Positions 34,283-43,216 are shown, counted from the stretch's first letter. The stretch: 64,000 nucleotides of DNA from Caulobacter endophyticus (GCF_003116815.1 NZ_QDKQ01000034.1:186001-250000), one strand, 5' to 3'. The notes: generated by a model not told the origin, from the letters alone. Numbers and translations are program-made.

Positions 34283-35253
34283 GCGGCGCCCCGATTGGAC
34301 TCGATCCTGACCTGCCACTTTCGGGGATCATGGAGGAAGACTGGTCCGCAGCATCCAATGAAGCTGTCGCGGACCTGCTCGCCCTGTTCAATACGATATT
34401 CGTCGCCTACCCCCTGCACTCGGAATTCCACAGCCGGTGCGACTTCCTGATGAAACTTGGACGCTCCACGCAGGGAGCGCCGCAGAAGGGCCTGCGCGTG
34501 CTTGCACCAACAGGCTCGGGAAAGACCCGCGCCGCCGAAGAGTTCATCCGAATGGTAACCGAAAGGCGACAGTCCGGGGACGAGGAGTTTCCCGTCGTGC
34601 TGGTGCCGCTCGACCGCGCAACGACTTCAAGGAAATTGTTTTCGTCCATCCTTCAGTACTTCGGCGACGAGTTCACCATCTCCGCCACTGAGGCGGTACT
34701 TAAGGAACGGGCCTACAAGTTCCTCCGTCGGTTCAAAACGCTACTGCTCATCATCGACGAGGTGCAGCACCTGACTAGCGCCGGCAGCGGCGGCGATGTG
34801 ACGGACAGCCTAAAGCGGCTGTTGGACGACGGAGTAGTTCCCGTCGTGTTTCTCGGCACGATCGAAGGCAAAAGCCTCTTTACTCGTAACCTTCAACTTT
34901 CCGGCCGACTGCTCTCCCCTTGCGACTATCGGGAGCTCTCAAGTCAAAGTGCGACCGATAGGGGCCTGCTAAGTCGGTTTGCCGAAGAGCTCGACCTGGC
35001 CATAGTCCACAAGGGGTTGATGCGACGTCCAGCAGGCCTGTCGCACCCTTGGATCAGCGGGTGCCTCCACGAGGTCTCCGCCGGCGTCATCGGCCGCATT
35101 TCCCGGATCATGTACGTCGCCCTGGAGATCGCGCGCAGGCGACACGCCGACTGCATCGAAGTCTTCGACTTGGCACTCGCAGTTGATCGATGGGCTTTGG
35201 AGCAAGGCTTTACAGCGCGAAACCCTTTCCGCTCAACAAGCCCCGATCGCTGA
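34279..35253 (+). CDS. tnsC: TnsC/TniB-type AAA+ transposition regulator
   Basis: 324 residues from the ATG at 34279 (ATGA with tnsB). Walker A APTGSGKT lies at about 77-84 and Walker B LLLIIDEVQHL at about 158. This is the ATPase that links the target-selection protein to the transposase and forms filaments on DNA. The C-terminal region has the sensor-type segment GVIGRISRIMYVALEIA. The length fits the compact TniB/TnsC family. Confidence 0.85.
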   Translation: MSGAPIGLDPDLPLSGIMEEDWSAASNEAVADLLALFNTIFVAYPLHSEFHSRCDFLMKLGRSTQGAPQKGLRVLAPTGSGKTRAAEEFIRMVTERRQSGDEEFPVVLVPLDRATTSRKLFSSILQYFGDEFTISATEAVLKERAYKFLRRFKTLLLIIDEVQHLTSAGSGGDVTDSLKRLLDDGVVPVVFLGTIEGKSLFTRNLQLSGRLLSPCDYRELSSQSATDRGLLSRFAEELDLAIVHKGLMRRPAGLSHPWISGCLHEVSAGVIGRISRIMYVALEIARRRHADCIEVFDLALAVDRWALEQGFTARNPFRSTSPDR

Positions 35254-37214
35254 TGGCCGATCGACGCCATATGGATCGTCAAAAGGCCGATCCGCTCGCT
35301 GCTGACCCCCGGGGCGCGTCCGTACGCGCCCCGGAACCAGCCAAGCCAATCCCTCGCGTTCTTTTTCCGCTCGACCCGTTCGCTGACGAGAGCTTGATTG
35401 GGTACCTCGTCCGCGTTGCCGCTTGGAACGTCCTGGATAGCGTGGCGCCGCTTCTGGCGCCGCTGGGTCTCCGCTGCGGCGAGGGCCTATCTCAAAACCT
35501 GGAACCAGTTTCCGATTTGATGGCCGCATCGCTCCGCATCCATCAATCAAAGCTGCAGAGGATGCTGATCCTAGACATTGAAGACAGGCCGTCTGAGGTC
35601 GACTACTTCGGGGCGCCCCTGCGGCGCCATCATTTCCTCCACAGACGTCGACGCGTGTCGCCGGCTTCCCTGGCTCGATCTGAGCATCACAGGGGGAACT
35701 GGCTGATCGGGACGCTGCCCCACTGCCCGGAATCCTGGGAGCTGCTAATCGACAGCTGTAGCTGTGGCGCTGAGTTGGGCTGGAGAAACGCGCGGGAGAT
35801 CGCCATTTGCGATAGGTGCGGCTTCGACCTACGCCGCCTTACCTCTCCGACTGTGCCTGACCCTCAACGCGAAGCTCTTACGGTGCTGTCGGACCTTGTC
35901 AGCCCTCGACTTGAGAAGAGGAGCCTGGCGCGGGCGGCTGTCCCAGCACGCTTTCAGCACCTGGAGCCAACGTGGATATTCGAACTTGCGCTCGGCTTCG
36001 GGCGCGCCTCAGCGCCAGCGGCCAGGAGCGCAAAGGACTTTTTCCCTACGGCAACGCTTTTTCGAGGCGCGAAATTCCTGCTGGGCTATCCTGGGACATT
36101 CGAAGCTTGCGCCCGCGAACGGTACTATAACAGTACCCAGGCCCCAATCTTCCTGAATCTGAAGGCCAATCAGCGGTTCGATTTCTGCCCTGAACTGAGC
36201 GCTTTTGCTTCAGATCTAGTTGAGGAGTTCGAGCCCACCCGGCATGGGCCAAGCAGACTGAAATCAATTCGCGAAAACTCCAACCGCATCACCGCCAAAC
36301 AAGTCGCGACCAAGCTCGGCATCTCGAGCACTGAGGTTGGCCTTCTAAACCAAGCGGGGGCTTTCGAGACAGGGCGCCCCCGCGGAGCGCGTCGCCAGAT
36401 CAGTTGGTTTGAACCCAGCAGCGTTGAGCCCGTAGCAAAAGCGCTAGCCTCGCGCCTGTCACCTACGGAGTTTTCCCGGCGCTTCCATTTACCGATGGAC
36501 GGCGTAGAGCAGCTTTTCAGCATGGGCCTGCTCGTCGCGAATAGGTCCCCACACGTCCAGCTTCTGCGTAGCGATTTGCAGCTGGAGCGGAGCGAGGCGC
36601 TGTCTCTCATCGACCATATCCGAGCAAAGCTCGCTGCTCCGCACCACAACGCCATCACGCTGAGAGAGGCCTTCTTTGGGATCGGGGGTAGCGCGAAACC
36701 GTGGGGGTCGGTGGTCGCGAAAATCCTGGCAAATGAAGTGCCTGGTGGAGTGGGGCTCGCGCCTGGCCACCCTCTAAAGTTCAGCGCCCTGACCGTCACG
36801 CCAGAGTTCTCGCGCCTGCTGCTCACAGATGCCTATAGCGTGTTCCGATCGCTGCCAGAACGGTCGCTTGCGCTAGGGCCAATTCGAGATTTCGGGCGAA
36901 CTGAGGTGGAGAACTATTTGAATTGCTTCCCCCGCGACGTATCGCTCCTGATCCTCAATGGGCACCTGAAAGTTCTGGGGCCAAACCGTACAAGGTTCTC
37001 GCGAGAACAAGTCGCAGAGCTCGGCCTTAAGCTGATCAGCTCACGAGAAATAATGTGGCGCTGGAGAATCTCACCGATGATGCGCGAAGCTCTACCGAAG
37101 GTCGGTATAGAGCGTATCCTTGGACCATTTTGGCCACGCCGTGCCGTGACCGAGCACTTCGGGTCTAAACTCAATTTTGCTGAACACGTCGCTCGTTGCC
37201 CCGTTACTTGTTGA
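35253..37214 (+). CDS. tniQ: TniQ/TnsD-type target-selection protein
   Basis: 653 residues; the start overlaps the tnsC stop as TGATG. Residues about 30-60 carry the TniQ opening PLDPFADESLIGYLVRVA. A zinc-ribbon follows (CSCGAEL about 168, CDRCGFDLRR about 186). Several HTH-like segments occur in the C-terminal half (ITAKQVATKLGISSTEVG). Its size is that of TnsD-like proteins that recognise a fixed attachment site, larger than the short TniQ of CRISPR-associated elements. The target site is not identifiable; no Cas gene or CRISPR lies nearby. Confidence 0.82.
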   Translation: MADRRHMDRQKADPLAADPRGASVRAPEPAKPIPRVLFPLDPFADESLIGYLVRVAAWNVLDSVAPLLAPLGLRCGEGLSQNLEPVSDLMAASLRIHQSKLQRMLILDIEDRPSEVDYFGAPLRRHHFLHRRRRVSPASLARSEHHRGNWLIGTLPHCPESWELLIDSCSCGAELGWRNAREIAICDRCGFDLRRLTSPTVPDPQREALTVLSDLVSPRLEKRSLARAAVPARFQHLEPTWIFELALGFGRASAPAARSAKDFFPTATLFRGAKFLLGYPGTFEACARERYYNSTQAPIFLNLKANQRFDFCPELSAFASDLVEEFEPTRHGPSRLKSIRENSNRITAKQVATKLGISSTEVGLLNQAGAFETGRPRGARRQISWFEPSSVEPVAKALASRLSPTEFSRRFHLPMDGVEQLFSMGLLVANRSPHVQLLRSDLQLERSEALSLIDHIRAKLAAPHHNAITLREAFFGIGGSAKPWGSVVAKILANEVPGGVGLAPGHPLKFSALTVTPEFSRLLLTDAYSVFRSLPERSLALGPIRDFGRTEVENYLNCFPRDVSLLILNGHLKVLGPNRTRFSREQVAELGLKLISSREIMWRWRISPMMREALPKVGIERILGPFWPRRAVTEHFGSKLNFAEHVARCPVTC

Positions 37215-37361
37215 GCCGCTTGGGGCCGGCCTGCCATATGACGGCAGGCCTAGCGGGCTTCAGCGGGACCGCCGCCTCTCCCGCCACCGCCCTTGATCCG
37301 CCCCTGCGGCGGCTTCTCCGACGATCCCGGCGCTTTCGGGTCCCGGTCCCCACCCTACGGA

Positions 37362-38258
37362 TCACGCTGCGGCCTGGACTTGGTCCAGCGATGCTGCAGC
37401 GACGATCGATCTGAAATTTTCGAGTATCTCGGCGTGCCGAACGGCCAAGAACCGTTCGACTTCCCGCTTGGAAAGCAAGCGCTCCAGGAAGCCGGCCGCA
37501 ATCACTAAAAGGAGCATGTCGTCGCCATAGGAGGCTTCGAGTTCCTTGTAGTCGTGGGTGACGGAAGCCATCTCCCGCTCAAGCCGTGCCATTTGCTCCG
37601 TCGTCAGCCCAGTCGCCTTCTTCAGGTCATCGGGGCGATGCAGGTCTGCTGCCTTGGTGGTCGCCAGCAAGGCCTTGGCGTAGTTGATGCTGTAGTTGTT
37701 GGCTGAGGCCATCAATTCGGCCACCTCCAGCTGACGGATCGGCTTCATCTTGCGCAGCTTGGTGAAGGTGTGGGTGCCGACCGGTTTGTCCTTCAACAGC
37801 TCGGCGACGTCAGCGCTGATGCCGTTCAGCAGGTCCCGCCGCTGGCGGATCACGCCGATGTCGACGTTCAGCGCCTTGGCTAACTTCTCCTCGGAAACAC
37901 CGCGCTTGAGCGCGCGAACGATCATGTAGTGCTCTTGGATCGTCGCCAGCCGGTTGACGCGCTTGTTGTAGGTGAAGCCCTCGTCGTCAGAGGCAATCAG
38001 GCAGCGAGCTTCCGTAGACCCCTGATCGCGCAGGGCGCTGAAGCGCACGTGACCGTCCAAAAGGAGATAAGGCCCGCTCCCCTTCGCACGGGAAACGACG
38101 AGCGGCTCGACCAAGCCCAACTGCCCCACCGATGCAGCGATCCGGCGATATTTCGCCGACTCCTTGACCGCGGCGGGCAGCATCTTCGACGGCAGGATGT
38201 CGTTGAGCGACAAGATCACAATCTGCTTTTCGAAGGCGATCTTGACCTCGTCCTGCAT
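37362..38258 (-). CDS. ParB/RepB-like protein with RepB C-terminal domain
   Basis: 298 residues. A ParB N-terminal nuclease-like domain is present (LPSKMLPAAVKESAKYRRIA, LLDGHVRFSAL), then HTH (VSEEKLAKALNVDIGVIRQR) and the helical domain of plasmid partitioning RepB proteins. The box reads DGHVRFSAL instead of the GERR form. It is the last gene of a three-gene minus-strand module with another ParB-like protein and a serine recombinase. Without a RepA/ParA partner, real partitioning is unlikely; the pair may regulate or assist the recombinase. Confidence 0.75.
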   Translation of the reverse strand: MQDEVKIAFEKQIVILSLNDILPSKMLPAAVKESAKYRRIAASVGQLGLVEPLVVSRAKGSGPYLLLDGHVRFSALRDQGSTEARCLIASDDEGFTYNKRVNRLATIQEHYMIVRALKRGVSEEKLAKALNVDIGVIRQRRDLLNGISADVAELLKDKPVGTHTFTKLRKMKPIRQLEVAELMASANNYSINYAKALLATTKAADLHRPDDLKKATGLTTEQMARLEREMASVTHDYKELEASYGDDMLLLVIAAGFLERLLSKREVERFLAVRHAEILENFRSIVAAASLDQVQAAA

Positions 38259-38260
38259 CG

Positions 38261-39142
38261 TCAGCCCCTATCGTAGCCAATGCGCTCAGCCAACGCCGTC
38301 GGAACCGAGCCGACGCCCTCGGCCCGCATCAACGTCACGAAGTGGTCGTCAGCGAGCAGTCGCTTAAGGGCATTCGTGACGAACATAAGCCTGCTCTGGG
38401 TCAGCGAGGCGCGCTTGACGAGCTGGCGTTGCCGCTCAGTCTCTCGCTGATAGGCGCGGATCAGCGCCTCTGACGTTACCTGTCCGCGGCCACGATGCGG
38501 ACTGGTTCGCTGATGCAAGCCTTTGCCGCTGGCGTTCCGTTGCTCGATGATCTGGCGGATCGCCAGCACCTGGTTGCCAGGGATCGCCTTTTCCTCATAG
38601 GCCTTAGCGAGGGCCTGCTGCACCTCGCCCTCCTTGGCCTTGGCGATCTCCATCGCAATAGTATGGGGGATGACGCCGCGCTCGACTGCGTTGATCAGCT
38701 TTTCCTCGCCGTTCTCGAGCAGGTAGCAGATCGCGTAGACGTACTCAGTGCTGAAATCGACCTTCGCGGCGATCTCCTGGTAGCTATAACCGCGCTCGCG
38801 CAGGGCGCCGATCGAACGTACCAGCTCCAGCGGCGTGTGCTGGCGACGGGCAAGGTTCTCGACCAGGCTCATGACGAAGCAGTCGTCCTCGCTCGCCTCG
38901 ATAATGATCGCCGGGATCTCCGCCTGACCCAGCGCCATAAAAGCCTCGAGCCGCCCCTGCCCGCAGACTAGGTCGTAGCGCGGCTTGCCTGGCCGCTGGC
39001 TGACGGTGATGGGCTTTTTGAGCCCGAGATGGGCGATGCTGGTGACCAATTCCTGGAAGATCCGCCGGTTGCGGACCCGAGGGTTGATCACGGTGATCGC
39101 GTCGATCGGCACCATGCGAACTTCGGGCGGGGCCTCGATCAT
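38261..39142 (-). CDS. ParB/Spo0J-family protein
   Basis: 293 residues. Classic ParB layout: VINPRVRNRRIFQELVTSIA, CGQGRLEAFMALGQ, then VENLARRQHTPLELVRSIGA and an HTH (YSYQEIAAKVDFSTEYVYAI). It is related to the following gene, so the module holds two diverged ParB paralogues. Its ATG overlaps the recombinase stop, giving translational coupling; two bases separate it from the next gene. Confidence 0.78.
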   Translation of the reverse strand: MIEAPPEVRMVPIDAITVINPRVRNRRIFQELVTSIAHLGLKKPITVSQRPGKPRYDLVCGQGRLEAFMALGQAEIPAIIIEASEDDCFVMSLVENLARRQHTPLELVRSIGALRERGYSYQEIAAKVDFSTEYVYAICYLLENGEEKLINAVERGVIPHTIAMEIAKAKEGEVQQALAKAYEEKAIPGNQVLAIRQIIEQRNASGKGLHQRTSPHRGRGQVTSEALIRAYQRETERQRQLVKRASLTQSRLMFVTNALKRLLADDHFVTLMRAEGVGSVPTALAERIGYDRG

Positions 39143-40707
39143 GCTGCACGCAGCGCCGTGCGCCGGGTCAGATCGACGAACCCGTCGAGATCATCGAAGC
39201 GATAGGCGTCCAGCCCCACGTGATTGTAGGGCGCGAGCTTCAGGTTCGGCGCTGCGCCCAGATCGATCCACGGGAGCAGGTAGTAGTCCCGGACCGTAGT
39301 ATTGTCGGCTTCCATTCTGGCCGCGATGGTGATGTCCGGCCGCAGGCCCTGATCGAGGCGCACCTTCCAGCGCAGGCTTCCGGCCGTCGTCAGCTGGCAG
39401 CGCACGATGACCAGCGAGGCGGTGAACTCGCTGTTGATGTGCAGAAGGTCGGTGTACTGGTCGCGCTCGACGCTGGCGCCGGCGGCGCGGATGTTGTTGA
39501 TCGCGCCGGCCACGACTTCCGGATGCAGGGCTCTCAGCGCGCGGTTCGTCTCGATGTATCGATAGTCTCGCGTTGGCGAGAACCCGACCAGCTGATAAGC
39601 GCGAAGTAGGCTGCCGAAGCGATGCCGGAACGTCGAGCTCGACGGCATGTCCTCGATCTCGTCGATCACCAGGCCCGAGAGCCAGCCACGCTGGCTGAGT
39701 AGGGCCGATAGCTGCTCCAGGAGCTGTTGATCGGTGAACCGACGACTGCGATCAAAAATGATCCGCTGGGCTGCCTCGAAGAAGTCGGGCTCGACGATGC
39801 CCTCGAAGGCGCCGTCGGCGCGCACCCACATGTCGGGGTCGTTAGTGACGCGCTTGGCCTTCAGCTTGAAGGAGACGCGATTGTAGACGTTGTTGCCGAT
39901 GTACTTTTCGTTGGTCAGGATCTGATGGACGACGCCCCGCGTCCACGGCCGGCCGAGATCGGTTACCAGGCCCTCGGCGTTCAGCAGCGCGGCGATCTCG
40001 CTCTCTGACCGCCGCTGCAGCACGAACATCCGATACAGACGCCGCACGACCTCGATCTCCTCGGGCGGGCCGGGGCGAAGCACAACGCGATCGGTCTGCA
40101 GACTCTTGTGCTCACCGCGGGAGAGCTCTGCCTTGGGTGTGCGGTGTTCATCGACCAGCTGGCGGCGCAGGCCGAAGCCTGCGGGGCCGCCTTGCCGAAA
40201 GCCTAGGGTGATGAGGCGACATTGGCCGCTGAAGACCTTGACCGAGAGCTCGCGGCTATACTCACCAGCCATGGCGCGCTTCATGCTCTTTATGATTGTG
40301 GAGCTGAGGCTGCCGTCGTTCTCAAACTGCTCGGCGCAGTAGTGGACGGAGATGCCGGCTTCGCGACACACATACTCATAGAAGCCGCTCTCGTCGGCGT
40401 CCTGAAAACGGCCCCAGCGGCTGACGTCGTAGACCAGGATTGCCTCAAAGTCGGCGGCCCCAGCGCGGACGTCGGCGATCAACTGCTGGAGCGCTTGGCG
40501 GCCATCGAGGCGCAGGCCACTCTTTCCCTCATCGGCGTATGTGCGGACGATCTCGAAGCCGCGCCGGCCAGCGTACTGGGCAATGGCGTCTTCCTGATTA
40601 CTGGTGCTGTAGCGCTGATGCTCAGTGCTCATGCGCACATATTGGGCGGCGCGCATGATCTTGCGCTCGATCACCGCTTCGTTGCTCGCACCTGCCTGCA
40701 ACATCAC
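39139..40707 (-). CDS. large serine recombinase
   Basis: 522 residues (a start at 40656, MRAAQYVRMS, is equally possible). The resolvase domain has YVRMSTEHQRYSTSNQ with the nucleophile serine, then VYDVSRWGRF and the typical SIVKSMKR-like helix (STIIKSMKRAMAGEYSRELS). The Recombinase domain follows (GGPAGFGLRRQLVD; ILTNEKYIGNNVYNR). The usual cysteine zinc-ribbon is not visible; instead there is a novel C-terminal domain of about 180 residues. It probably catalyses integration/excision of this module or of a neighbouring element. Confidence 0.85.
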   Translation of the reverse strand: MMLQAGASNEAVIERKIMRAAQYVRMSTEHQRYSTSNQEDAIAQYAGRRGFEIVRTYADEGKSGLRLDGRQALQQLIADVRAGAADFEAILVYDVSRWGRFQDADESGFYEYVCREAGISVHYCAEQFENDGSLSSTIIKSMKRAMAGEYSRELSVKVFSGQCRLITLGFRQGGPAGFGLRRQLVDEHRTPKAELSRGEHKSLQTDRVVLRPGPPEEIEVVRRLYRMFVLQRRSESEIAALLNAEGLVTDLGRPWTRGVVHQILTNEKYIGNNVYNRVSFKLKAKRVTNDPDMWVRADGAFEGIVEPDFFEAAQRIIFDRSRRFTDQQLLEQLSALLSQRGWLSGLVIDEIEDMPSSSTFRHRFGSLLRAYQLVGFSPTRDYRYIETNRALRALHPEVVAGAINNIRAAGASVERDQYTDLLHINSEFTASLVIVRCQLTTAGSLRWKVRLDQGLRPDITIAARMEADNTTVRDYYLLPWIDLGAAPNLKLAPYNHVGLDAYRFDDLDGFVDLTRRTALRAA

Positions 40708-40772
40708 TCACACCACGCCTGGCTTGAGCCGAAAGGTCTTGCTGGAGCCAGCGTAGGCGCAGGAGCGAGTGA

Positions 40773-41153
40773 ATGTCTTTTCAGAAAATGGACCGAAATT
40801 TTCAGTCCAAAAAAGGAAAATCTTTTCACGCCGAGAGCGGGCATGATGAGCGGCCGTTCGCCGCGTCGATCGCCATGGCCATGCTGTCGGAGTGGGGCGA
40901 GTCTCCCTCGGCGCGCAAAGAAGTGGGGCGCATCACCGCGGCGAATGAGCGGACGGTTCGCAACTGGTTCGAGGGGCGTAACGGCCCGAGCGGCGAGAAC
41001 CTCGTCGCCCTCGTGCGCCACTCGGACGCTGTGTTCGGAACCGTGCTCGAACTATCCGGCCGCCAGGCGCTGTTGCCGGTCGCTGGGATCCTCGGATTGC
41101 GAGACCAGCTCGACGCCTTGGTCCACGCCATCGACGAGTTGCGAGTCCACTGA
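40773..41153 (+). CDS. small HTH-like protein divergent from the recombinase
   Basis: 126 residues with AGGAG before the ATG. The central part (ARKEVGRITAANERTVRNWF, EGRNGPSGENLVALVRHSD) is a helix-turn-helix of the XRE-like type. It is transcribed away from the recombinase with about 65 bases between starts, so it may repress the recombinase module. The N-terminus is lysine-rich and polar. Confidence 0.62.
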   Translation: MSFQKMDRNFQSKKGKSFHAESGHDERPFAASIAMAMLSEWGESPSARKEVGRITAANERTVRNWFEGRNGPSGENLVALVRHSDAVFGTVLELSGRQALLPVAGILGLRDQLDALVHAIDELRVH

Positions 41154-41189
41154 GCGACGCTCCGAAGGCTGTTGTCGGCTTTGGGCCCG

Positions 41190-41376
41190 TTTTAAGTTGT
41201 CGACATCCCTTTGGTGGCCAGCGTTAAGCTGGTGGCCCTAAGTTGTCGATTCTCGCCTCTTCATAAAAATCAATGCCTTACGTGGACCGCGTTAAGTGGT
41301 CCCGACAGTCGTTGCAACTTAACGCGTACCCATTTGCGACTTAAGGCCGGCAAAAATGCGAAGTGATCGCAAGTAG
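41190..41376. repeat. TAAGTT-family edge repeat, copy 2
   Basis: TAAGTTGTCGA occurs twice (41193 and 41239), with related GTTAAGCTGG and GTTAAGTGGT between and after, then the 26-base TGCGAnnnnATCGCA element (41351-41376). The first 120 bases align end to end with 52799-52918 (shared CAGCGTTA, ATCAA.GCCTTACG, CGTTAAGT and CCGACA); the 26-base part aligns with 14837-14862. It closes the defence island on the right. Confidence 0.55.
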
Positions 41377-41813
41377 TAGGCTAAGAAGGCCGCGCCGGCG
41401 ACTGAAGTGCACCAGTTGCTAACGTTGCGCACCTCCAGGAATACGACGTTCGTGGAGACGCGTCGTGCACCTAGACAGCGCTGAAACCAGGGGGGGAGGC
41501 CCACCATCCACCCTCCCCGGCCGATATGAAGTTCTGTGTCGCCGGCTGGACAGCGCCATGAGCTGCCGTTGGCGCGCCTCCAGGAACTGGTCGCTCGCCG
41601 AACTTTCTGGCGACGAAATCTCCAGAATCTAAGAAGTGATCCGGCAAATCAGGTTCAAGGAACAGAACGCTCTGGCGTGCCAGTAATTCCAGAAAAATGG
41701 CACATCCCTATTTCGCACGACCGATAGCTCGGCTGTCGATCGTCGCCGGCTCGCAGGACCTTGATGTTCAGCCCCGTATTCGGCGACAACTACAGAGCAA
41801 GGGGTGAGACGAA
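41377..41813. other. non-coding stretch before the Fic gene
   Basis: No gene supported. It contains two copies of a short repeat: GTTGCGCACCTCCAGGAA (41424-41441) and GTTGGCGCGCCTCCAGGAA (41568-41586). A diverged copy starts at 15096 (GTTGGCGCACCTCCGG) and a partial one at 42982 (GTTGCGCACCTC). A degenerate 63-codon frame lies at 41536-41727 without a ribosome site. Confidence 0.45.
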
Positions 41814-42956
41814 ATGCTCGACACCGAGTTGAGGCTTGCGGCGTGGCGCAATGGTTCGACCCAAGCTGAACGCCTCGCTGCCGCTGTGCTGAAGCTGTCG
41901 GGGTTCGAAGAGATCGACCCCCAACACCCTTTGGGTGGCCCCGATGGCGCGCGCGACATCATCTGCACCAAGGGTGGCCTGATTTGGGTCGGTGCCGTCT
42001 ACTTCCCGAGCACGCCCGTCCGCTTCGCAGCTGTGAAGAAGAAGTTCCAACACGACTTGAACGGTGTTTCTCCGGGTCACGGCGGCATCGTTTTCGTCAC
42101 CAATCAAACTTTGTCGATCACGCAGCGGAAATCGCTTGTAGATCTTGGTAACGCAGCCAAGAAGGAGGTGGACGTCTTCCATCTGGAGCGACTGAGAGCA
42201 CAGCTCGATTCAGCACCCGCTTACGGGGTACGCCTGCAATTTCTAGGCATCCCGATGTCGGCGGAAGAACAGCTCGCCTGGTTCTCGGACTCGGGGAACC
42301 AACTGTCCGACGCCTTGGCTGCGAACACCCGCGAACTCATGGGTCTCAAAGCGATGATCCAAAGGCTCGGCGAAGGACAGAAGGAAGTCATACGAACCCT
42401 CAACCTGGCCGCCGAGACAGGACTGCCGACGCCCGATCTCGTTTCTACGAGCGTGTTCACCCGCCGAGACAATTTCGATCTCGTAACGCGGTCTCTCGCC
42501 CCATCACTGGTGCTCTTGTTTCACAGACTCATCTGCTTCGATCTGCCCGAGCGCGGCGTAGGCAGATTGAGATCCAGCGAGGTCTGGCTCGGGAACGCCG
42601 ACGGCGTTCGTGCCGACCATGCTCAGCCTCCGCCGGCGAGCGAAGTTCCAAGCCTCTTAGAAGCAATCTGCGAAAACTGGCGCGACAACTTCAAACGGCT
42701 CGAAGGATCCAGCGCCAAGATCCGTCGGCTCGCGATCGCTAAGTTCCACGCCGCTTTCCTCGTCACCCATCCCTTCCTCGACGGTAACGGAAGGGTCGCA
42801 CGAGCGATCTTGATGCAGCAATGCCTGGACCTGTTTGGCCGAGCTGACATGTCTTTGATGGAGAAGGGTGCTCGCTATTACGCAGCGCTCAGTCAGGCCG
42901 ATAAGGGGGACGCGTCTGCCCTAGCGTCACTGCTCGAACCTGTCGTGGCGACCTAA
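41814..42956 (+). CDS. restriction-endonuclease-like domain fused to Fic
   Basis: 380 residues. Residues 15-110 read as a Mrr-like fold: STQAERLAAAVLKLSGFEEI, GGPDGARDIIC (about 41-51), then a strand and IVFVTNQTL. The usual E/Q-x-K after the aspartate is not seen (WVGAVYF stands there), so nuclease activity is uncertain. A helical linker follows. The C-terminal domain is Fic with an intact core HPFLDGNGRVAR (about 317-328), expected to transfer AMP or another nucleotide to a target protein. No antitoxin-like inhibitory helix is evident beside it. It stands alone between edge repeats. The fusion suggests that DNA recognition or cleavage is tied to protein modification, probably in phage defence. 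Confidence 0.72.
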   Translation: MLDTELRLAAWRNGSTQAERLAAAVLKLSGFEEIDPQHPLGGPDGARDIICTKGGLIWVGAVYFPSTPVRFAAVKKKFQHDLNGVSPGHGGIVFVTNQTLSITQRKSLVDLGNAAKKEVDVFHLERLRAQLDSAPAYGVRLQFLGIPMSAEEQLAWFSDSGNQLSDALAANTRELMGLKAMIQRLGEGQKEVIRTLNLAAETGLPTPDLVSTSVFTRRDNFDLVTRSLAPSLVLLFHRLICFDLPERGVGRLRSSEVWLGNADGVRADHAQPPPASEVPSLLEAICENWRDNFKRLEGSSAKIRRLAIAKFHAAFLVTHPFLDGNGRVARAILMQQCLDLFGRADMSLMEKGARYYAALSQADKGDASALASLLEPVVAT

Positions 42957-42995
42957 CCCCGCTGCCAACGGCGCGCGCTTTGTTGCGCACCTCGC

Positions 42996-43036
42996 GCCAC
43001 TAGCGGAACTTGGCACCGTTCCAGGAACAAGACCTT
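42996..43036. repeat. 41-bp direct repeat, left copy
   Basis: Begins GCCACTAGCGG and ends CAAGACCTT; 33 of 41 bases match the copy at 43409-43449 in the same orientation. Both contain TTGGCAYCGTTCYAGGAAC. The pair brackets a 370-base segment with a possible small peptide gene. Confidence 0.5.
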
Positions 43037-43114
43037 TTAGATCAGGACCGCGCCGCCAATAGTCCGCCCAGCCACCTGCTGAAGTCGGCCTCAAACGCAA
43101 AGCGCTTGAGGCCG

Positions 43115-43216
43115 TCAGATGGCGATGATCGCCGCAGTCACAGAGTGAAGCATCAGCTTCTTGAGAAACTCAGCAGACAGTCGGAGTAGCGGTTGGGCTC
43201 GGGCGGTCAGGGTCAT
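43115..43216 (-). CDS. possible 33-residue hydrophobic peptide
   Basis: An ATG at 43216 with GTGGAGAA about 7 bases upstream. The peptide has a basic first half (MTLTARAQPLLRLSAEFLKK) and a hydrophobic end (LMLHSVTAAIIAI). Size and shape resemble type I toxin or leader peptides. It lies between the two 41-bp direct repeats and next to a hairpin. A longer in-frame start exists at 43360 but has no ribosome site. Function unknown. Confidence 0.3.
   Translation of the reverse strand: MTLTARAQPLLRLSAEFLKKLMLHSVTAAIIAI

Noticed and set aside
31311..41153. CRISPR-associated transposon
   Set aside because: No Cas gene and no regularly spaced repeats are present, and the TniQ is of the large TnsD-like size.
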